In this document: one piece after another, positions 35,215 through 45,762 of the stretch
Layout: the number at the start of each line of letters is the position of its first letter
Position numbering within the stretch: the stretch's first letter is position 1
Assembly: GCA_013399695.1 (NCBI GenBank)
Contig: VXAU01001261.1
Span: forward strand, 62,001-126,000
Reading direction: 5' to 3'
DNA length: 64,000 nt
Source: Formicarius rufipectus
Lineage: Eukaryota; Chordata; Aves; Passeriformes; Formicariidae
The notes under the pieces: model-generated
The model's input: the letters and a program-made list of their open reading frames with translations, nothing else
Database searches by the model: none
Told to the model about the DNA's origin: nothing
Program-made: the position numbers and the translations under genes

Positions 35215-35395
35215 ACATTAAACCTGACAGGCTGGGAGAGCTGGGGGTGTTCACCTGGAGGAGAGAAGGCTCCAGGGAGACCTCAGAGCCCCTTCCAGTG
35301 CCTAAAAGGGCTCCAGGAGAGCTGGAGAGGGACTTGGGATGAGGGATGGAGGGACAGGACAAGGGGGAATGGCTTCCCACTGCCAGAGGGGTGGG
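35215..35395 (+). mobile_element. CR1 LINE fragment lacking its 3' end
   Basis: Sense CR1 from 'acctgacaggctgggagagct' to 'ggcttcccactgccagagggg', after which CR1 text stops. About 200-250 bp of the normal 3' end, including the tail, are absent, which needs a deletion or interruption after insertion. Confidence 0.85.
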
Positions 35396-35659
35396 ATCAT
35401 CTGCCCATGTGCCCTCAATGTCCCACATCAGTTGGTCTTTTTCTGCTTCACCGTTCTGGAGCAGAACCAGCCCAGACTCTTCCATCCCCTATGCCAGAAC
35501 CCCTCCCACCTGTGGGATGGAGCATGAGGTGGAATGGCCATCCTTGTGCTGGAGGAAACATCTCCCTCCACCTTCTTGTGCCTCACTCTGCCAATTGTGA
35601 CACTCCCAGGCTCCAGTGTGAGAGTGAGGCCATCGTGTGAAACCAGTTTGTAACTGGGA

Positions 35660-35990
35660 ACTTGGGTAACACAACCCTTGGGTGTGGGAAAACAGCCATG
35701 TTAGGAGAAGAACTCTCTTTAATAAACCCTGTGTCTCCTCTGTGACCAATGTTGTTTCCTCAGTGGAAAAATGCAGATACAAGATGGAAACAAAGGCCAC
35801 CATTTCCCAAACAAATCCAACCCTTTTTGTTTGGACACAACCCCAACCCCAACCTTTTGGTGTGGGAAAACAAACCATCCCAGGAGAAGAACCCTCTTTA
35901 ATAAACCCTGTGTCACCTCCTTGTTTCCTCAATGGAAAAAAATGCAGATACAAGATGGAAAGAAAAACCACCATCTCCCCGACAACTTCG
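35660..35990. repeat. Tandem duplication, 178-bp unit, two copies
   Basis: Copy 1 carries 'tgtgggaaaacagccatg' at 35683 and copy 2 'tgtgggaaaacaaaccatc' at 35861. Both then contain 'ctctttaataaaccctgtgtc' and 'atgcagatacaagatggaaa'. Each unit has an AATAAA. Unit size is in the satellite range, but only two copies are present. Family not recognised. Confidence 0.9.
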
Positions 35991-36589
35991 CAGAAGCACA
36001 GAAGGCTCCCAGTTTTCTTTGCCTGCTGAACAACAGACAGAGATCTCTGCCCACATATTCTCTCTTTGAATGCTGGGTTCTGCTGCTTTGATAGAGACTC
36101 TAATTCATTCCTGTGCCTGGAGAGGAATTCAATGGAGAAGAGGCTCGGGATCGATACTTGAGCTGGACCAGCACAGAGCAAAGGTGTGTGCTCAAAGAGC
36201 ACTGGGACCTGGAGCTTCCAGAGAAAAACAGCTCGTGCCTGGTGGCTGCACTTATTGCACCCACTAATTATTTCCAAGGGCAAGGGCTGAGAGTCATGAG
36301 CCAGCCATGCCACGTGTGCTCCAAAGCACAGGGAGAGGCTGAGAGGGTGGAGAGGCTTTGCACCAACATCTGGATTTGGGGAGGGGAGAGCCCACCGAGC
36401 ACCGTCTGGTGGGCAGGAACTGCTGGGAAGGCACTACAGAAAAGGGATTCAGGGCAGGAGGGTTTGGGGAAGGCTCTGAGTTTGCCTGCACAGAGGCTTG
36501 GCTGGAATGCTTGTGGGTGGGTGATGGGGGTGGGGTGGACTTGTCTCCTGAGGGCACCGGAGTTGGGTAAAGGGGGCTACAGGGAAGAT
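35991..36589. other. Unique sequence
   Basis: No gene or repeat recognised. Confidence 0.35.
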
Positions 36590-36877
36590 GGGGAGGGACA
36601 AGGGTATGGAGTGACTGGACAAGGGCCAAGGGCTTCCCACTGAGAGGAGGTTTGGGTGGGATATTATGAAAAAAACTCTTGATTGTGAAGGTGGGCAGGA
36701 CCTGGCACAGGTTGGGCAGAGAAGCTGTGGCTGCCCCACCCCTGGAAGTGTCCAAAGCTGGGTTGGACGGGGCTTGGAGCAACATGGGCTGGTGGAGGGT
36801 GTCCCTGCCCATGGCATGGGGTGGTACTGGGTGGGCTTTGAGGTCCCTTCCCACCCAAACCACTCCATGGTTCTATA
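36590..36877 (+). mobile_element. CR1 LINE 3' fragment
   Basis: Sense, about 290 bp, from 'gggagggacaagggtatggag' to the tail 'ccatggttctatattccc'. It overlaps in CR1 coordinates with 35215-35395, so the two are separate insertions and not one split copy. Confidence 0.92.
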
Positions 36878-37123
36878 TTCCCATTGTCTGTCTATCCCCA
36901 CTCTCCCACTTGCCTTTCTTCTGCTGCCTTTGTAGGTGATTTTATTCATCCAGAGCTGAAAGCCTAAGGGGATGTCTGTCTATCTGTCAGTACAAATCTA
37001 TTATATAAATATCTCCAACAATTTCTTCTTAAAAATTTAAGAAAATGATCTCTCTCCCTCCCAGAACCTGCAAATCCAGAGCACACAAAAAAGAAATCAC
37101 TTTACTGGCACACAGAGCAGAGG
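36878..37123. other. Unique sequence
   Basis: Short non-repeat stretch; 36970-37060 is AT-rich. Confidence 0.35.
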
Positions 37124-37124
37124 C

Positions 37125-37202
<78 letters not shown>
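37124..37202. repeat. (CTAA)n microsatellite, about 19 units
   Basis: About 79 bp of uninterrupted ACTA/CTAA tetranucleotide, so probably highly variable in length. It stands about 20 bp from a short CR1 tail. Confidence 0.98.
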
Positions 37203-37221
37203 GAATTTCTAGGAGTACAGA

Positions 37222-37288
37222 AGAGCTGGAACTGGATGGTCTTTAAAGTCCCTTCCAACACAAAGCAGTCTGTGATTCCATGATTCAG
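37222..37288 (+). mobile_element. CR1 LINE 3' terminus (very short)
   Basis: Sense, about 65 bp: 'ggatggtctttaaagtccctt' to the tail 'ctgtgattccatgattcagg'. Confidence 0.85.
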
Positions 37289-38317
37289 GGGCAGAGCCTG
37301 GAGTAGGCTCTTGGCCTCTTGCTCTTCCTCTGCTCTCTCCTGCTTCCAGGAGAATTCCCCCCCACTCCTCCAAGGTGGGACGTGCTTTGTCACATGGAAA
37401 TCCCCCCTGGGCTTCATTTAATGTTCGGGTGCTGCCTCAGAATTGCTGGATCCATGGATTGCTTCCTGCAGCCTTTGCAGGACACTGAGAGACCTCTCAG
37501 GAGACAGGAACTTCTCCTGAGCTGAGAAGGGTGTGCAGAGCTTGGAAGCAAAGAAGGAGGTGGCTTCACACCCTCTAGCATCCCTCTAGTATTCTTCTAG
37601 TATCCCCCTTATAGCTGCTCATTTCACTTGGACTGCATTTAGAGTTGCAGTTCCACCAGTCTGGAGAAGCCCAAATGAGTCCCCACTCCAACTCTTCTGC
37701 CACCTCTGCACTTCCCTCTGGTGAATTTAAATCTAATTTCACTTAAAACACTTCCAGAGGCAAATCTCAACACGTGATCTCAAGGTTTCCCAAAGGAATC
37801 TCTACAAAAACCAGTAAACACCCTTAAAACCAACCTCAGAAAACACCCTTGCCCTTCCCCCAGAGCCACCTCTCCACCCAGCAGACCTGATGGGAAGTGT
37901 TAAAGCAGCTCCTCAGGGTTTTTACAGCTCCATGCTTCAATCCCTGCTTTTGTGGAGCTGGGAATAAAAGCCCATCCCTGTTCTGCCTTTCCTTTCTTAC
38001 TCTCCCTAACATTAAATACCAATCAGGATCCTGCAGAGAGCTTGGGGCAATATTGCTCAGCTGAATATTCACCTCTCCCTTTTTTCTTCCTTCTTATTCC
38101 TGTTCTTCTTGCTACCTGGATTTGCAAGAAAATAAAGGCCTGCCTGCTCCTGTCCCCAGTGTGGGGGGAAGTCTCAAAGGTTATAAAAACTGCAGCTGAT
38201 GGATAAGCCACTGGAACAGATGTGCTTGGTAATTAAAACTGGGGGAATGTTTAAATACGGTCCATGGCAATGGGCAGTGGTGGTTCCGAGCAGAACCTCC
38301 CGGGGAGCTGCTTGGAG
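37289..38317. other. Unique sequence
   Basis: No gene recognised. A small tandem pattern, 'ctctagcatccctctagtattcttctagtatcc', lies at 37575-37607. Confidence 0.4.
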
Positions 38318-38600
38318 GTCACAGAACAATGGGATGTGTTGGGTGGGAAGGGACCTCAAAGCCCACCCAGTGCCACCCCCTACCACGGGCAGGGACACCT
38401 TCCACCAGCCCAGGGTGCTCCAAGCCCTGTCCAACCTGGCCTGGGACACTTCCAGGGCTGGGGCAGCCACAGCTTCTCTGGGCACCTTGTGCCAGGGCCT
38501 GTCCACCCTCCCAGCCAGGAATTACTTCCTTATATCTAACCCAAACCAACCCTCCATCCATTTAAAACAACCAGCCCTTGCCCTGTCATTCCATGCTTTT
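38318..38600 (-). mobile_element. CR1 LINE 3' fragment
   Basis: Antisense, about 280 bp: 'cacagaacaatgggatgtgtt', 'ggacctcaaagcccacccagt', ending in the block 'cttatatctaacccaaaccaa'. Confidence 0.93.
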
Positions 38601-41544
38601 GTCAAAGGCTGGAAGCAGCAATCTCTGGCTGGCTTTTAGCTGGCAGAGGTGGCTCCTCTCCTTTCATCTCCCCTTCCCCCCATCCACACCCCGGGAGATC
38701 AATGCCCATTTCTGAGCCAGCACATCCTGCGTGGCACTCTCATTCTAAGCCCCTTGAACCTGGCCCAGCACCAGCTCCCACATTTTGCCTCTTTTTCTGC
38801 TCTCCCCACGTGCTCTATCTCTCTCCTCATGGCCAGAGCTTCCTTCGAAGCTCCCTCTGGCTGCTCCACCCGTGTTCTCTCCCCGAGCCATTTTCCCGAG
38901 CTTCAGGCTGGGGAAGCCACAGGTGGTCCTGCCTGTAAAACCCATCCTTGGGCTGCAAATGGTTCAGCCGGAGCGTGTCTTCCAGAGTGATTCCCGTGCC
39001 TGGGAAGCACCAGAGTGGGGCTGGCAGAGCCCTCGTGCACAGCCATCCTTTCCCTGGTGACACTCCCCTCCTTCCCTTGCTCTCCCAGCGATCACTGTAT
39101 CAGCAATGCCTCCAGCAATACAGATCATGGGGGCCAAATCTTCCTCTCCTGTTTAATCGGGTCTGTCGTGTGTTTCCTCTGCTTTTGTCGAGCCTTTAAA
39201 TGCCTGTCTTTTCCCCTTCTGCTTTAATTATTTCTCAGACCAACATAATGAGTTTTAGGTGGTGTTTGTGTTGCAAGCCTGAGACTAAACCAGCATTGAT
39301 TTTTGAGTGCAGGTCCTTGGCTGGGAAGTCACAGTGAACAAGTCCCAGTGTCCAAGCTACAGATTTTGGCTCTGATCTTCCCGACGCAGACACAGCTCTT
39401 CTGTTCTTCATTATCAGCCATTTTAGTGTGAAGGGAATTACCCTCTGGAATTGCTGTCCCACTTGAGGCCTTTTATATGCTTTATTTTGGAGACAAATCA
39501 GAGGCAGACAGTGGGTACAGGACTTATTAGCACTAATTGCCTCCCAGGGTAAGATCAAGTATCCAAATCACTAAAATGTCCTGCTCTGTTTTTGTAATAG
39601 CCATTTAATTCAACGGACAGAAGTGCAGGGAACTTTTCCAGGGAAAGGTAATACATGTAAATTGAAAATGTAATGGGATATTTGAACACATTATACCCAG
39701 TAGGTCTGCCAGATGTGATTAAACTCAGCTCCTTTACAAAGGGATAACAGTGCTCGTGGAGAGCAGCAAAATAAACCCCTTGTTCTCCTGTTAACACCAA
39801 ACTGACCCTAAAGGTAGTGAAGAAATCAAAATTAACTTTGTCTGTCCAGTTTGGGAGAATCCAAGGTTTATTGCTCCAGACATCAGGAGAGAGTGGCTGT
39901 CCATGTTTTCCAGTGATCCAAATCTTATTTTTGTTAGTTTGTATTTAATTCCAGATGTGTGGTAAGCACCACCGGAAATCACTCACGTTGGTTCCACCCA
40001 CTCCAAAACATCTGGGGCAAGGGCTGGGTTGGAGTTGTGCTGGTTCTGGACCATCACAGAGCTGGAAAACAGAAGGAATGGAAGGAATAGGCAGGAATTC
40101 AGGCTGAGCAAAGGCAAAATGTTCGCTAAGAAGCTGTTGGGGAGAAGTTTGGCAAAGGAGAGATTCGAGTCCCAGCCCAGTGTTCACCATCAGAGAGCTG
40201 GAGTCCCTTCTTGGGAAACACATCCACAGCCCCTCGAGGGAGGGGAGAAGGAACTGCTCAGCTTTTCCTTCCGTCCTCCCAATTCCCTGTTATTCCCTAT
40301 TATCTAACTCCGTATTATCCCATTTGGTGCCACGGACACGTGGATTCACCTCTCCTGGGCCCAGCCCTGCTGCTAAAACCTGGATCTCCCACCCGGCTGC
40401 TTTTCAACTTTCCACTAAGCACAGCACACAAATCATAAACGCAGGAACGGCTGAATCTCAGCGCCCCTGAGGGCCAATTTCCTCCTGCTTTGTTTCCTTT
40501 GAACAGGCTGCTTGCCGTAATCCAACAGTTGGGGACCTGCTAATGACCCAGGTGAATGGCTCCTGTTAATGCTGCAGGCATAAAACATCGTGTTCTCCTG
40601 ATTCAGGTTAAATCTCCTCATTTTTTTGGCTTTATCCTTCGTCTTCCAGGCTGGATGCAAACCAGGGGGCAGCAGAACATCAGGTGGACGTTCTGAGCAT
40701 TTTCTTCCCATGATCTGGATCTTGTGTGGTCACCCCAGACAAGGAGAACAGGGACACAGTGGCCTTGGGAAAGACCTGCTTGTCCTGGAACAGGTTAAGG
40801 AACAAGGAAAGGAAGGGACTCTGTTGGTGGGAAGACAAAACCCAGGAGAAAATTCAGCTCTGCAGGCTCTCACTGTCTCCTACTGAAGGCAGTGACATGA
40901 AACCCTCAGTTCTTGAGCCCTGGGAAATTCTCAGGTAGCATTAAACAAACAAGAACTCTAAATCTTGAAAGTCCAGAGGAAAGCTCTCATCAAGTTGGGA
41001 GCAAATGAGAAAAGAAAGCCTAAAATACCATTAAGACCAAAAATCTCTATTCTTTCAAGGCTTGATTCTCTTCCTTTGGGTTTGCAGCAGTTTTGAAAAC
41101 TGTGGCTCCAAATCCCTGTTCATACTTGGATTTTCTGCCTGAGAAGACAGAACTGAGTGTCACCTGCCAAACCTGAGGGCTCTGATTCCCTATTCCAGCC
41201 TTCCTCCTTCCTCCCAGCCCATCATTCCTGGCTCTGCTGGTTTGGGACCTTAATGCAAAAGAGGTGCCACCTCTGCTCCTCCCTCAGGTCTTTGCCCTAT
41301 CTTTGGTTGCTGTATGTTCCAATATCATGGAAAAAACAAAGCTCTCATCCCAAAAATTACCTTCAGACAACACCAGAGATCCCCAGCCCTCCTCAAAGGG
41401 AGGCTTGGACTGCGTCTGCATCACCCTGGGGGATATTTATGGGATGAGATCTTTCTATGCACATCCTTGGGAAGGAATAAGGAGGGAGATGGGCTGTCCC
41501 TGGGCATGGGGCAATTTAATTAAGGGAACATTATGGGCAGGATG
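38601..41544. other. Long stretch without recognisable repeat
   Basis: Nearly 3 kb with no CR1, LTR or simple repeat that I can see, unusual for this window. 39080-39960 is AT-rich. No open frame shows a domain. It could hold conserved non-coding sequence or an intron. Confidence 0.4.
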
Positions 41545-41885
41545 CCAGAGTGGGTTGGGTGGGAAGAGACCTCAAAGCCCATGCAGTGCGAGCCCCTGCC
41601 AGGGGCAGGGACCCCGTCCACCAGCCCAGGTTGCTCCAAGCCCCATCCAACCTGGCCTTGGGCACTTCCAGGGCTGGGGCAGCCACAGCTTCTCTGGGCA
41701 CCCTGTGCCAGCGCCTGCCCACCCTCACAGGGAAGGATTCCTGCCCAATATCCCAGCTAAACCTCCCTTCCTTCACCTTCAGGCCATTCCCTCTAGTCCT
41801 GTCATTCCATGACCTTGTGCAACGTCCCCCTCTAGTGTTCCTGCAGATCCCCTTTAGGGATATTCATCTGTTTTCTCTTCTCCAA
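41545..41885 (-). mobile_element. CR1 LINE 3' fragment
   Basis: Antisense, about 340 bp: 'gagtgggttgggtgggaagag', 'ggacctcaaagcccatgcag'-like start, ending at 'ttctcttctccaaggaaggct'. The terminal tail is lost. Confidence 0.92.
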
Positions 41886-42017
41886 GGAAGGCTACTTGGA
41901 AAGAGTTCATTGTCCATTATTAGCTCAAGAACCACCTTTTCAGCCTTTCCTTGGACTACAGGACAGACAAAACAGGTGGAACAGCCTTTTGCCCACCAGT
42001 CCCAAAGTTCCAAAGCC

Positions 42018-42630
42018 TTCCTTCCTTTCTTCCCTTCCTTCCTTTCTTCCTCCCTTCCTTCCTTCCTCCCTTCCTTCCTTTCTTCCCTTCCTTCCTTTCT
42101 TCCTCCCTTCCTTCCTTNNNNNNNNNNNNNNNNNNNNNNNNNNNNNNNNNNNNNNNNNNNNNNNNNNNNNNNNNNNNNNNNNNNNNNNNNNNNNNNNNNN
42201 NNNNNNNNNNNNNNNNNNNNNNNNNNNNNNNNNNNNNNNNNNNNNNNNNNNNNNNNNNNNNNNNNNNNNNNNNNNNNNNNNNNNNNNNNNNNNNNNNNNN
42301 NNNNNNNNNNNNNNNNNNNNNNNNNNNNNNNNNNNNNNNNNNNNNNNNNNNNNNNNNNNNNNNNNNNNNNNNNNNNNNNNNNNNNNNNNNNNNNNNNNNN
42401 NNNNNNNNNNNNNNNNNNNNNNNNNNNNNNNNNNNNNNNNNNNNNNNNNNNNNNNNNNNNNNNNNNNNNNNNNNNNNNNNNNNNNNNNNNNNNNNNNNNN
42501 NNNNNNNNNNNNNNNNNNNNNNNNNNNNNNNNNNNNNNNNNNNNNNNNNNNNNNNNNNNNNNNNNNNNNNNNNNNNNNNNNNCCTCCCTCCCTCCCTCCC
42601 TTCCTGCCTCCCTGCCTTCCTGCCTGCCTT
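42018..42630. repeat. (CCTT)n homopyrimidine tract with assembly gap
   Basis: CCTT/CCCTT/TCTT units on plus to the left of the gap, CCTCC and CCTGCC units to the right. Homopurine:homopyrimidine mirror-type sequence of unknown true length. Confidence 0.96.
42118..42582. other. Assembly gap, 465 Ns
   Basis: Run of N inside the CCTT tract. Confidence 1.
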
Positions 42631-43018
42631 GTAGAGGGAAAATGCTGGGGCTGATACTGTTTGTTCGTGGGAATAAATGTCCAAGAGACACACACAGAGG
42701 AGGGTATTTCATCTTTTCCTAATATTTCATCTCTTTCTAAAAGTTACACCTATTTTTACACAGGTTAATTGGGTTCTGTTGGCAGTTGCCTGGGTTCCGT
42801 GGCCACCAGGGACCTCAGGACAACTCTCTCATTTGGAGACACACTGTAGATGTATCTGCTCCCTGAGACAGATCCCATCCCTCAGGAATTCAGACAGAGG
42901 GATGGAAAGGATCAAAGCCACGAGGGAATCAATTCTCAGCATGAGCAACCTCAACCTTCCACATTTCTCCCCATTCCCTAATTGCCTTGGGGAGGAGAAG
43001 CCCTTCTAGAATAGAACT
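42631..43018. other. Unique sequence
   Basis: No gene or repeat recognised. Confidence 0.35.
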
Positions 43019-43165
43019 GGACAGAAACCAAACCAAACCAAACCAGAAACAAACAAAAAAACCCCCAAACCAAACAAACAAAAAACAAAACAAGACGAAA
43101 ACCACAAAAACAACGACAAAAAAACCCAAAAAAACAAAAAAAACCCCCCAAACCAACAAACCAAC
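43019..43165. repeat. C/A-rich low-complexity tract
   Basis: About 145 bp of ACCAAACC, AAACAAAC and AAAACCCC-like text. Phenylalanine-rich or lysine-rich open frames across it are composition artefacts. Confidence 0.93.
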
Positions 43166-43784
43166 GCAAAAGGTTCGGGTGGATCAATTAAAACCAAAAG
43201 TTCAGTGAGGTCTCCATAAAGGAGACAAGGAAAGTTGGAATGCTAAAAATCAGCCCACTCATGACGTGCTGATTTGGATGTGCCGTGAATTGTATTCCAG
43301 TTGCTCCAGAGCTGGAGAGCAGCCAAGCTTCTGATGGACCCGGAGACAACAAAGGAGCTGCTGTTTTGTGAAAGCCCCTGCTGGTGATGCAGATTGTCCT
43401 CATGGCACGGCTTTCCCCAGGGTGCCCGAGGCCTCCAAGAGTGATTGTACCCTCCCAGGCATTTTGAGCCATCAAGAAGTTGTTCCCAAGGCAGCAGCAC
43501 TGGAAAGGATGTGCCTTTGAAAGGGCAGCAGCAAAGCAAAGCTGGTGAAGGAGCAAGGACAGGAATATTAAGGCAAAGAGGCTCATCATCTCCTCAAAGT
43601 TTGCAGAGAATGTTTGGATAAAGCTCTTCCAGCTCATCAGTTCTCCCATTCAGGAAAAGAAGCAGCATAACCATCTTCCATTGTGCTTCTGGAGTGGCAG
43701 AGACAGCAGGGGAGCACTAGGAGTGTTGACTTCTCTGAACAGCCCTCAGGACTCAGCTGGGGGAGGATTGGAGGCTCTGCATGT
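43166..43784. other. Unique sequence
   Basis: No gene recognised. An open frame on minus (43188-43649, 153 residues) has no domain that I know. Confidence 0.35.
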
Positions 43785-43985
43785 TGGGATGTGCCTTCAG
43801 CTCCATCTCCAGGTGCCCAAGGCTGGGAGAGGTCAAAGAACACCCTGAAAACTGAACACAGTGGGTGGATTGGAGGGATTGCACAAAAGGGTGTCCCGTC
43901 AGCCCCACCTGTGGGTGTCCAAGGCCGGGTGAGGTCCACAAACACCCTGAAAGTGGAACACAGTGGGATGTGCCAGCACTGGGGA
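43785..43985. repeat. Tandem duplication, 102-bp unit, two copies
   Basis: 'aacaccctgaaa' occurs at 43839 and 43941, with similar text on both sides ('ggtgcccaaggctgggagaggtc' versus 'ggtgtccaaggccgggtgaggtc'). The unit is a multiple of three. Open frames continue through both copies on minus (43637-44092) and on plus (43683-44369). On minus the copies read C-S-(T/V)-F-R-V-F-(V/F)-D-L. The duplication is clear; coding function is not shown. Confidence 0.88.
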
Positions 43986-45004
43986 AGGCAAACCTGCAGC
44001 CAAGGGTATAGAGAAAGCATTGGTCCCTCTCCACTCAAAGAAAACCACATTTGGAAGTGGGTGAGACACCGAAATTTCTTCAGAGCAACCATTTCCCCAT
44101 TTTCTGGGAAACAAAAAGCCCTTAAAGGGCACAGTGAAGGAACAAACTGTGCCTTGAGGGCGAGGAACCTGAAATGTGAGTCAGCTGAGAAGTGTCTCCC
44201 TGGGCCTGGGGGAACATCTCAGGAATTGTTTGTGACACACCACAAACAAAGACTAACAAATAGAAATAATGGCCTCAAGCTGCCCTTTGAGGTGAGGCTT
44301 TCCTATCTGCCCTCCCGGGCTAAGAAAGAGAGAACTGAGGAGATCAAACCCTATAAACTTAAGCAATAGTCCTAAAGTTAAGTTTCCTCTTCATTCAGGC
44401 TGCCCGTGTAAAGTGCTTTCTTTTTTCCAGCTTCTGCTTGGTCTGCATTCAGCTGAGGTTTTTCATTACTTGGGATCACTTATTAAATCCTTTGGGTAAG
44501 TAAAATTCCAAGTGGAACTGAGCTGTGAGTTCTGGCTGCAGGGTGTCGTGCTTGGTTAGGAGCTGTGAAAGGAGGCATGTGGGATAAAGGGCTACAGTGC
44601 CCAAATTCTGGGAATGACAAGGAGGAATTCTGGCCACAGCAGGCCTAGGAGATATGATGACTTTGTCCTCAAGGATTTTCCAGGAGCCTCATGACCAGAG
44701 CTCAGGATTAGGACATGAAAGACCTAAAGCAAATCGCTGCTCTGTCCTGGAAGGAGCTGAGACTTGGAGGAAAATCATCATAGGGAAAGAGAAAATACTC
44801 CAGTGTTGTCTCACTGCTCTGGATCACCAGACAGGGGCTTCTCCAAGGAAAAATCCAACTGGAACACTGAAATATGAGGCTTCAAGGCCACTGGTCTCAA
44901 ATCTGATGTAATATCTCTCTCCTATGGCCTTTATGACTCTGATTTCAAATATCCTTTCAGATTTCCCACAACTGCCTTGGGGGGGTGGGGTCCCACCAAA
45001 GGAA
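43986..45004. other. Unique sequence
   Basis: No gene or repeat recognised. Confidence 0.35.
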
Positions 45005-45464
45005 TGACGTGGACCTGTGGAGAAATCCAGAGGAGGTCATGGAGATGCTCCAAGGGCTGGTGGCCCTCTGCTCTGGGAACAGCCTGGTAGAGATGGGGGT
45101 GCTTGGAGAAGGGAAGGCTCCAGGGAGATTTGAGAGACCTTCTAGTGACTAAAGGGGCTCCAGGAGAGCTGGGGAGGGACTTGGGCTAAGGCATGGAGGG
45201 ACAGGACAAGGGGGAATGGCTTCCCACTGCCAGAGGGGAAGATGGGATATTGGGAAGGAATTCTTGGCTTGGAGGGTGGGCAGGCCCCGTGACAGGTTGG
45301 GCAGAGAAGCTGTGGCTGCCCCAGCCCTGGAGGTGTCGCAGACCAGGTTGGACGGGGCTTGGAGCACCCTGGGCTGGTGGAAGGTGTCCCTGCCCATGGC
45401 AGTGGGTGGCACTGGGTGGGATTTAAGGTCCTTCCCAACCCAAACCATCCCATTGTTCTGTGAT
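45005..45464 (+). mobile_element. CR1 LINE 3' fragment (long)
   Basis: Sense, about 460 bp, from 'aggaggtcatggagatgctcc' through 'gacaagggggaatggcttccc' and 'tggaaggtgtccctgcccat' to the tail 'cattgttctgtgatctctg'. Confidence 0.94.
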
Positions 45465-45544
45465 CTCTGAGCAGCATCCAGGAAGGTTCTGCCCAGAACC
45501 ACCACTGGGTGGTTCAAAATGGTACTGCTAAAATTGTCAATAAA

Positions 45545-45762
45545 ATCACAGAGTCGCGGAATGATTTGGGTTGGACGGGACCTTAAACATCACCCAGTGT
45601 CACCCCTGCCATGGGCAGGGACTGTCCCAGTTGCTCCAGTCTGGCTTTGGGCACTCCCAGGCCTGGGGCAGCCACAGCTCCTCTGCCCAACCTGTGCCAG
45701 GGGTGCCCACCCTCCCAGCGAGGGATTCCTTCCCAGTGTCACTCCCTCATGATATTTAATCT
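45545..45762 (-). mobile_element. CR1 LINE 3' fragment
   Basis: Antisense, about 215 bp, starting 'tcacagagtcgcggaatgatt'. It faces the copy at 45005-45464 tail to tail, 80 bp away. Confidence 0.93.

Noticed and set aside
35489..36313. 274-residue open frame on minus with an internal duplication
   Set aside because: It spans the 178-bp tandem dimer; the peptide duplication reflects the DNA duplication, and no family is recognised.
37124..37202. CRISPR-like regular array
   Set aside because: It is a tetranucleotide microsatellite without spacers, in a eukaryotic context.
40166..40181. tRNA B-box-like 'gattcgagtccc'
   Set aside because: No A-box at the right distance and no cloverleaf; not a tRNA or SINE promoter.
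41550..42722. 390-residue open frame, the longest in the window
   Set aside because: It crosses CR1, a CCTT tract and 465 Ns; not a protein.
43006..43197. Phenylalanine-rich, membrane-like open frames on minus
   Set aside because: They arise from the C/A-rich low-complexity tract.
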